From positions 66,424,722 through 66,488,721 of the forward strand of contig NC_080045.1 in assembly GCF_012489685.1 (NCBI RefSeq): 64,000 bases of DNA, in the 5' to 3' direction. The DNA comes from Lotus japonicus. Lineage: Eukaryota > Streptophyta > Magnoliopsida > Fabales > Fabaceae. The notes under the pieces were generated by a model. That model worked only from the letters and a program-made list of their open reading frames with translations, did not search any database and was not told the origin of the DNA. Positions 57,124 to 64,000 of the stretch are shown piece by piece; position 1 is the stretch's first letter, and every line of letters begins with the position of its first letter. The translations under genes were made by a program, and so were the position numbers.

Positions 57124-60100
57124 TGCATCTTAAAAAAATAAAGGATCCTCTTCTGAAGCTAGCATAACACAGATCTGTTTGACTGAAACTGAGATCATAG
57201 TCTTCCAAATACGCTGGAAGTCTCCTTTTCCTCGGTTCCAAATCTGTAGCAGTCACATTTGGCTCATTCTGCACAAGGTGATCCTCCACTTCATTTGTAG
57301 GATTCTGATTATTTTCCTCCTCACTGTCATCTGCATCTGAATCACAAACTTCATCATCACATCCTTCCCATATCAATGTTGCTGATGCAGAACTACATTC
57401 AGGCTCACTATCCCATCCCTTTTGCTCATCAAAGCTAACATCTCGACTAACAACCACCTTTTTAATGTTGGGATTGTACAGTCTGTATGCCTTTGATTCT
57501 TGAGACATTCCAAGAAAGAAACCTCTCCAACTCTTATCATCAAGTTTCTTCCTTTGCTGGTCTGGAACATGCACAAAAGCAACACATCCAAAAACTTTAA
57601 AAATGCTCGACTGAAGCTGGATTGCCTGTCCAAAGTTCTTGAGGAGTTTTATCCTTGTTAGCAACTGTGGGACTTCTATTGAGAATGTAGGCTGTCCAGG
57701 CAACTGCTTCAGGCCAGAAAGTAGTAGGTACCTTGGTATCTTTCATCATGCATCTGACCATATTCATAATGGTCCTATTCTTCCTTTCTGCTACTCCATT
57801 CTGTTGTGGAGTGAGAGCTGTAGTGAGCTGCCTTCTGATTCCCTCTTCAGCACACATGTCTTGAAATTCTGTAAGAGTAAACTCTCCTCCTCTATCTGTC
57901 CTAAGACATGTAATGGCAGACCCCGATTCCTTCTCAATTTGAGCCTTGAATTTCTTGGAAACAGCAAATGTTTCTGATTTTTCTTTGGCTTAAAAGCGCT
58001 TTTGGTCCCCCCACGAATTCGAGTTGTGCAAAAGGAGTCCCTAAACTTCAAAAATAGCATTCTTAATCCCCAACGTTATACTCCGTCAACAATTATGGTC
58101 TCTTTACCCTTTTCCGTTAGAAAACTAACGGTTTTCTGAAAACCCAGGAAAAATTCATCATCTTCATTTATTCAGCCACCATCTACCAAACCCACATGTC
58201 AGCAATCGAACCAGATGCAAGAGAGAAATAGCCACAGTGCCACACGAGGAAAAGTAAACAACCGAACAAAGGAATACAATTTATATGGTGTAATTGAAGA
58301 TGCTTAATAGTCAAAACAAAAGAATGCAAGTGGTGGGCTAGTATAAAGCTCCAATTGCACATATATAGGGTTTGCCGTCACCTAATCCTTTCTATTTTCC
58401 TACGATTCCCCCTTTGAAATGTATCAAGTGCTTTACTTCGTTTTTCCAGAAAATTAATTCATAAACACATCATCTCACCCACAATTAAACTAGGTGCACC
58501 TTTTCTCAACCAAACCCCACAACCCAGTAATGCTACCACCAACAGAACCCACCCAGATGAAGTGATTCAGAGTGAGAGTGAGAGAGAGACACCCTTAGAC
58601 TCTCCCAACCCAGATCTGACCCCAACGAAACAACAATAATCGATTGGGTTTGCTCCTTCGCACCTTGCCTTCTAAATCTCTCTATTGCTTATTTCGTCTC
58701 CAAATCTATCACATGATCTAATTCTTTTGATTGGAGATTGGTTAGCTTTGATGGGGAATAGAAGAATGAAAGCCATTGAAGGAAAAGAGAGAACTGGAAA
58801 AGGGATAGGAGATGAAGATTGAATTGTTTTATTTTCTGGATTTTATGTTTTTAATGATGGAGAAGATGCTTAACATGAAGGAGGAAGGAGATGAAGATTG
58901 AAGGGGTTTTTATCTTTAATTAATTTTATCAATTTAAATTCTATTTAAAAATTCCACATAGGCAGAAAACGTTAGTTTTCTAACAGAAAATGGTAAAGGA
59001 CCAAAACCGTTGACGGAGTATAACGCTGGGATTAAAAATGCTATTTTTAAAAATGCTATTTTTGAAGTTAAGGGACTCCTTTTGCACAACTCGAATTTGT
59101 GGGGACCAAAAGTGCTTTTAAGCCTTTTTCTTTCAAGAAAAAAACCCATAGTTTTCGACTAAAATCATCAATCACTGTAAGAACGTACCTCTTCCCGCTG
59201 TGCTTGATTGAGGAGTGATAGGGCCACACAGATCTGCATGAAGCAATTGCAACCTCTGAGTGGATTTCCACTTGCTTTGCTTTGGAAAAGCTTTTCTCTG
59301 TTGCTTCCCTACCATACAAGTAGAGCAAATTTCACCATTTCCCGTTAGCTTGGGCAGACCTGTAACCAGCTTTTGCTTCTCTAACTTCATTAAATTTTGA
59401 TAGCTCAAGTGTCCAAATCGACGATGCCACAGAGTCAACACATCTTCCTTGACACTGGTAATTTGCAAACATTGATCTAAGCTGCTTTGCTCACTTTTCT
59501 TTGGCATAGTGTGAAGCACAAACATTCTGTTTGTCTTCATTTTGATTTGCAATAAAAGTCCTTTCTCCTCATGAAAGACTTTGCATACATTGTTCTTGAT
59601 AAGAAAGGTGAGTCCTTTACCCTGCATTTGGCCAACACTAAGCAAATTTGTTGTCAAACCAGGTCATAGAAAACATCCTGAACCACAAGCACCTTTTGTT
59701 CTGTTACCAGCCTTACACTACCTTTGCCTACAACTTCAAGTTTGTTGCCATTTCCCAACTTGACAGAGCGCCTAAATTTCTGATCAAGAGTGACAAACCA
59801 TTCCTTGCTTCCACTCATGTGATTGCTGCACCCAGAATCCAGGAACCACCAGCTCTGCTGACTCTCAAAGCTTTGATCTCCATAAGCCATTAAGCTCACT
59901 TCTTCATTCTTGCTTTGCACTTCTTCAATAGTCGCCATAAGGAGCACTTCCTCTGTCATATCATCATGATGATATCCTGCATTGGAATAATTTGCTTGAG
60001 CATTCCAATCAGGACATTCATTTTTAAAGTGTCTGAGTTTGTGGCAATGGAAAAACTCCACTGTATCACGATTCCAGGGCCTTCCTCCTCTACCTCTTCC

Positions 60101-60807
60101 TCTGCCCCGAAAATTTCCTCTACCTCTTCCACCTCTGCCACCATAGTCATGAGTAGCTTTTAAGGCCTGGTCATCTTCATCACTCTTCCTGTTGAATTTC
60201 TGTTCATGTACCAACAATGAACTCTGAAGTGCATCAACCGTGAGGTGTCAATGTCTTTTGATTCTTCTATTGAGCAAACAATATAATTGAATCTCTCTGT
60301 TAGGGTGCGAAGAATCTTCTCAACCACCTTCACATCATCCATTGTTTCACCACAATTCCTCATAGCATTTGCCACCACCATGACTCTTCCAAAATAGTCA
60401 TTCACTGACTCAACATCTTTCATTTCCAACACTTCAAAATCTCTCCTATGAGTCTGCAGTTGTGCTCTCTTGACTATTGCATTGCCTTGATATTTGTTCT
60501 TCATAGAGTCCCACAATCACAATTCATTGGCAGTACTCTTCTTGGTGATAGTCTTCAGAATAGTCTTGTCGATTGAATTATAAAGATAATTCTTTGCTTT
60601 GAAATCCTTAAACCTTTGATCCTCTAGCGCCTTTATTTGGGCAGGAGTAAGTGTATCTCCCTGCGCCGGCTCAGTAAACCCATCAGTAACAACTCCCCAA
60701 AACTCTTTAGATCTGAGCAAGTTCTCCATCAACAAGCTATAGTGATCGTAATCACCGTCGAACTTAGGTAGGCATACTTGTGCAAAATGACTATTCTCAG
60801 TCATCAT
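57124..60807 (-). pseudogene. Copia gag, protease and integrase, broken
   Basis: Starting at ATG 60807: gag (LPKFDGDYDHYSLLMENLLR, stop at 60517-60519, then MWDSMKNKYQG and the ADYFGRV-like region), then a Gly/Arg-rich run and a zinc knuckle. The knuckle's first Cys and conserved Gly are changed (FFHCHKLRHFKNEC). Next come protease WFLDSGCSNHMSG, the GAG-pre-integrase motif (LWHRRFGHLSYQNL), integrase zinc-binding CSTCMVGKQQR and the catalytic-core start LTVIDDFSRK. The element at 57987-59124 interrupts here. After it follow NGVAERKNRTIMNMVR and PTTFWPEAVAWTAYILNRSP. Frameshifts occur at about 60220, 59655, 59200 and 57650. Non-functional. Confidence 0.88.
57987..59124. mobile_element. Mutator-like element (1138 bp) nested in the Copia integrase
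   Basis: Long terminal inverted repeats of about 155 bp begin GGCTTAAAAGC on both ends. They include TTTGGTCCCC, GAGTTGTGCAAAAGGAGTCC and ATACTCCGTCAAC. A perfect 9 bp direct repeat, TTTTTCTTT, lies at 57978-57986 and 59125-59133. The right arm has an internal tandem duplication of AAAAATGCTATTTTT (about 59034-59063). The 800 bp core has no transposase frame, so it is non-autonomous. The core could include captured genomic sequence. Confidence 0.92.
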
Positions 60808-60854
60808 GAAACCGCCTCTCAGTCACTACTATTTTAGGTTACAGTTTGTTCCTA

Positions 60855-60866
60855 GCTCTGATACCA
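60855..60866 (-). other. Copia primer-binding site
   Basis: TGGTATCAGAGC on the minus strand, complementary to initiator-Met tRNA and three bases inside the 5' LTR. It fixes the element's orientation. Confidence 0.92.
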
Positions 60867-60869
60867 CAA

Positions 60870-61113
60870 TGAGAAATATATTGAAGCAAACTGACAATTT
60901 TATTGAATTTCAATAACAGAATAAATAGCCACATGCTAAACAAACATTCCACAATAATAGGCTGATCCTAACTGACCACTAGCCCACTCCTTAAACGTGC
61001 TGCAAGCACAAACAAACAGACTTTGACTAATTCTAATTAAAGGGAAATAATAGACTGTATTAATTAATTAATAAACTAATGCATAATAACTTGCAGCTGA
61101 AAATATTTTAACA
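60870..61113 (-). repeat. 5' LTR of the complete Copia (right on the plus strand)
   Basis: Nearly identical to 55305-55548, with about six substitutions over 244 bases. Confidence 0.93.
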
Positions 61114-61118
61114 CCGCT

Positions 61119-61499
61119 ATGCCACTCCAACACTCAAATCCTTTTTCTTTAATCAATCTGACCATTGTAACACGAGCCGCTAGCTCCAGAAAAAACTTAT
61201 GTGAATTTGCTGCAGACTAGTAGTTTCTTAACTAAAAGAACAAATTGAATAATGATTATATGAGCAGTAAAACTAATATCATAAAAGTCAAGTTATGGGG
61301 GAACATATATAAGTTTGTAGTATTAAAATAAACAAATTTTTGTCCATCCACCTATTTGTAGGGCTAAATTAATAAAAGATTCATATGTTAAGGACTATTA
61401 GAGTTTTTCTCTAAATTTGAGAATACAAAAAAACAAGTCAATGAAATAAATACCTAATACATTTTCTTTTGTCATTATGTTAAGAAAATGTAAAAAACA
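61119..61499. other. Continuation of the sequence that the Copia interrupted
   Basis: This resumes the host DNA right of the CCGCT duplication. No intact frame; probably the 5' continuation of the RNase H remnant on the minus strand, then AT-rich DNA. Confidence 0.4.
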
Positions 61500-61769
61500 T
61501 TATAAAATTTGGTTTGCTTCATGTAATATTTTGAACATATATGGGTCATAATCTGGGGAGCCCATAATTTTTTGTATGTCTAATAGATACTTTGAATAGG
61601 TATAGGCGGCAACAAACTCAGGTGATTTATTGATTAAGTTGTAGGCCTCTTCGGAATCGGTACCAAAGAAAGCCATATCTATAGCCTGAAGAAAACCACC
61701 CGAAGTATGTAAATCAAACACGTAATACATATCATCACTTAAAATAAACAAACAAAACTTCAAACTCAT
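61500..61769 (-). pseudogene. Second RNase H-like fragment
   Basis: Eighty-nine codons include TDSEEAYNLINKSPEFVAAY, TYSKYLLDIQKIMGSPDYDP and YMFKILHEANQIL. About 105 bp align with 54770-54870 at roughly 85 percent. It holds only the middle of an RNase H domain (the D-S-E and H-E-A-N motifs) and ends early. Although open, it is most likely a retroelement remnant. Confidence 0.5.
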
Positions 61770-62109
61770 ATCTCCAATCTTGTTTTTGAAATCTTACAAT
61801 CACCGACGACTTAGAAAACAAAAAGAGAGAGTTTACCTGCGCGCGTCTCCTCTCCAAGCCAAGCCGGTGTGTAGAACTGAAACCTTTTTTTTGTCAATAT
61901 ACAACTGAAACCCTAACCAAGATATTTCAGTGATGGGAATGGGTTTTTTTAAGAGAGTGGCCTAACAGGCTAAGCCTAATTTTTGTCATGTTTAGGCCCG
62001 GCTCGTGAGAAACTAGTAGCAAGGAAAATCAATAATTGGTGTCTGCCAAATCACTATCTTTCGTTTCGAACTCACTTATTCGTTTTGCAATAAACTAATA
62101 CATGTATAC
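61770..62109. other. Intergenic DNA
   Basis: No gene seen. TTTTTTT runs and a TAAGCCTAATTTTTGTCATGT phrase only. Confidence 0.35.
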
Positions 62110-63005
62110 TTTTTTGGCACAGAAGCCAATGAAAAAAAAAACTACAGTCTCAAGGTTGGAACACCAACAATATCGATGGCCAAAATGTCATGCATGCTAG
62201 AGAAGTGAATCAAGAGGCCAACTATAAAAGAAACCCGCAACTTTGCTAGAAAATCTGATGTCATGTTCTCCTAATGAGGCAAATGCTCTAAGGGAATCTC
62301 TCACTGAACTGCAACAACCCTTTGATAGCAGTAATGATTGATGCAAAGTGATGTCAAGATGAAACTGCAACTCTGACAAGCTGGATCGCCAACAAGGAGT
62401 ATGAAGAAACTGCCAATATCCCCGCTACCAACAAAAGGTGCAAGCCATGGAAAATGGCAAAAAATTCAGCCTTCAAAATCCGAGAAACCCCATAGGAGAC
62501 CGAAAAACCAAGGATCTATCCACTGCGTTACCAAGGGAAATTTCGTCCACATTCAACACAACTCAACCCAACGATGGTCTCAGCCCAGCCCAGCGATCCA
62601 CCGAGGTGAAGAGGACCGAAAAGGATGGGATAATGTGTTACGAATGAAGGAGAGACTGCTACTCATCGTATGCACCAATAGGACGATCTTGCCCTTGAAA
62701 CACCACCTCACACCGGTTCTTCCACGGCTCTCACACCATCAGCGCAAAAGGATCTTGAGGTAGCTTGGTGTGGAACAGTCATGGCTAGTGCCCAAAAGTT
62801 TGTGGCAATGCCAAACCCAATCCCACAAACAACGTAATAAGGACTCCGGCAATGATTTGCACAAGCTGCACACCGCCGAGCTAAGTAAACCCTGATGGTG
62901 AAGTAGCTCTGCACAATGGATGGCATCATGGCAAGCTTGCCAAAGGAAGACGCAATCACGCTTCAAAACCTGCAATTCCAAATAACCTTGATGTTTGTTC
63001 ACCTG
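62110..63005 (-). pseudogene. LINE 3' end: zinc-binding region and RNase H remnants
   Basis: On the minus strand a zf-RVT-like motif CVFLWQACHDAIHCAELLHH, then SSAVCSLCKSLPESLLRCLW and WHCHKLLG, is followed by broken RNase H sequence. That sequence includes a HENMTSDFLAKL-like passage near 62250 and an ADx-like end near 62170. A T-run at 62136-62144 (A-tail on the minus strand) may mark the 3' end. Many frameshifts. The reverse transcriptase is absent, so it is 5'-truncated. Confidence 0.6.
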
Positions 63006-63731
63006 TTGTAATCAATGAAGTAGTGACATTCCTGCACTCCAATTCCGATACTTGAGTTTCAGGCTCTAATTACTATTTATTACAAGCCAAATAACTTTCC
63101 ATCTCTTAAATTAAAAAAATCCGAAGACCTGATGATTTGGGAAGATCAGAATCCAGTTGCAAAGGAAGCCGTTATTATTTTGAAACTAGAATCATTCAAT
63201 GTTACTTTAATGATTTGATTTAAGCATGGGAGCTTAAAAGATCTAACAGAAAATATTGAAGTGATTTCAAAACGTTTTCTCATTTCAAAAAAAAAGAAGA
63301 TGAAATCAATTTAATTCATGAAAAAGTGTCATCATCTTTAATTCTCTAAAGAGACATTTATATTAATTTAATGCCTCTATCATATAAAAAAACGATCCAG
63401 TAATTAATACAGTATAAGAAAAGACATCAATTTAATTACTCAATCATGCAAAGTTGAGATTAAGTTTATCGAAAAAAAATCAATTTTAGTTCTTCAATCC
63501 TGCAACGCATGTTCAAAATGTTTTTTCTAGCAAGAGAATCTATACCATTATCTTGATTTTACATTAAAAATCCAATGTCATTTAGCTACCGTTATACTAA
63601 TAGAGCGCTTGCTATTGAATAAAACAACAGCTATGTATGTTAACTAAGCAGGTTATATAAACTCATACTTCTGTAATCAATTCATCAATGTAGCTTCTTC
63701 ATTCCTTTATTTGCACCTCAAGTTTAAGGTG
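63006..63731. other. AT-rich 3' flank of the SET-domain gene
   Basis: No gene visible. 63480-63550 is similar to 54195-54270. The right end is the probable 3' UTR of the SET gene. Confidence 0.45.
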
Positions 63732-63912
63732 ACCCAAAGTTTTGATGAACAACAAAAAATATGCAAAGCTGCAATCTAGCTTTGCATGAAGTCCACAACT
63801 TATATCAAAAAAGGGGAAATGAGACCCAAAGTTTTGATGAGCAACAAAAAATATGCAAAGCTGCAACCTAGCTTTGCATCAAGTACACAACTTATATCAA
63901 AAAAAGAGAAAA
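63732..63912. repeat. Two 92 bp tandem units, each with a perfect 10 bp hairpin
   Basis: Units start at 63732 and 63824 with ACCCAAAGTTTTGATGA. Each contains ATGCAAAGCT, a 7-base loop and AGCTTTGCAT (63761-63787 and 63853-63879). The two units differ at a few positions, including one in the loop (GCAATCT and GCAACCT), but the stems are identical. They lie directly downstream of the SET-gene stop, in its 3' UTR. Confidence 0.88.
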
Positions 63913-63919
63913 TTGAGAT

Positions 63920-64000
63920 TTAATACAATCGCTTCCTGCAGTTTGGGGCTCCACAATAGCATGGCATCTGCACTATCTTGCCGTCAGGGCCCATGACACT
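63920..64000 (-). CDS. C-terminus of a SET-domain histone methyltransferase (partial)
   Basis: The last 26 codons of a minus-strand gene that continues beyond the right edge: SVMGPDGKIVQMPCYCGAPN then CRKRLY and a stop at 63920-63922. The CxCx4C pattern (C-Y-C-G-A-P-N-C) is the post-SET zinc-binding motif of lysine methyltransferases, close to the end of the protein as expected. The subfamily (SUVH, SUVR or other) cannot be read from so few residues. Base 64000 is in frame. Confidence 0.65.
   Translation of the reverse strand, partial: SVMGPDGKIVQMPCYCGAPNCRKRLY

Larger units (their letters stand above)
55305..61113 (-). mobile_element. Complete but decayed Ty1/Copia retrotransposon with 5 bp TSD
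   Basis: The two LTRs are 244 bp each (55305-55548 and 60870-61113), with TG...CA ends and about six differences between them. CCGCT is duplicated at 55300-55304 and 61114-61118. Element sense is the minus strand: primer-binding site at 60855-60866, gag from 60807, protease, integrase, RT and RNase H to 55585, then a polypurine tract (AAGGGAGGA, 55549-55557). Several stops and frameshifts break the frame, and a Mutator-like element (57987-59124) splits integrase. Without that insert the element is about 4.67 kb, normal for Copia. Confidence 0.95.

Noticed and set aside
1..64000. Search for CRISPR arrays, bacterial operons, rRNA or intact tRNA genes
   Set aside because: None present. tRNA-like boxes found here belong to SINEs and do not form a complete cloverleaf.

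Overview
This is nuclear DNA of a flowering plant. It has AT-rich intergenic sequence, GT-AG introns of roughly 80 to 650 bp, and plant-specific genes such as a peroxisomal hydroxypyruvate reductase, a tapetal bHLH factor and a phytocyanin. It also carries plant transposon families: Copia, hAT, Mutator-like, Stowaway, Helitron, LINE and SINE. The overall look suggests a papilionoid legume, but that is an impression; the sequence proves only a eudicot-type genome.

Layout. 0.9-4.5 kb (+): peroxisomal hydroxypyruvate reductase HPR1 in 13 exons, ending in the PTS1 signal SKL, which is encoded by a tiny last exon. 6-15 kb: a 3.5 kb segment present twice in direct orientation, each copy with a two-exon SKP1-like gene and each later hit by a different solo LTR. 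Between the copies lie a LINE remnant, an alternating 90/74 bp tandem repeat and a complete hAT-type MITE. 15.8-17.6 kb (-): splicing factor SYF2. 18.6-26.1 kb: a probable non-autonomous Helitron (its 3' end is clear, its 5' end tentative) holding a retrocopy of methionine aminopeptidase 1A, a short-LTR Copia fragment, a Stowaway-like MITE and two RPA-like first-exon remnants. 27.3-30.0 kb (-): a PEARLI 4 family gene. 34.0-36.6 kb (+): a 5'-truncated Copia with a 750-codon open frame. 38.3-41.5 kb (+): AMS, the bHLH regulator of tapetum and pollen. 42.9-43.8 kb (-): a GPI-anchored phytocyanin. 44.9-50.6 kb (-): the large ubiquitin-conjugating enzyme UBC23 (UBE2O type). 53-64 kb: repeat-rich DNA with a complete 5.8 kb Copia (5 bp TSD) that sits in an RNase H remnant and is itself split by a 1.1 kb Mutator-like element. 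A LINE 3' end follows, and the last codons of a SET-domain gene lie at the right edge (-).

The single-copy genes SYF2, PEARLI 4, AMS and UBC23 appear in the order I recall from Arabidopsis chromosome 2 (At2g16860, 16900, 16910, 16920), so the window looks like an ancestral gene block expanded by transposons. The most interesting observations are: (1) a shared Cys/His motif at identical residue positions at the N-termini of the neighbouring SYF2 and PEARLI 4 genes, on phase-1 exons; (2) an HPR1 last intron that decides peroxisomal targeting and contains a long hairpin, plus a presequence-like in-frame 5' extension; (3) reciprocal solo-LTR insertions with paralogous empty sites and an apparent gene-conversion tract in the SKP1 pair; (4) three-level nested transposons.
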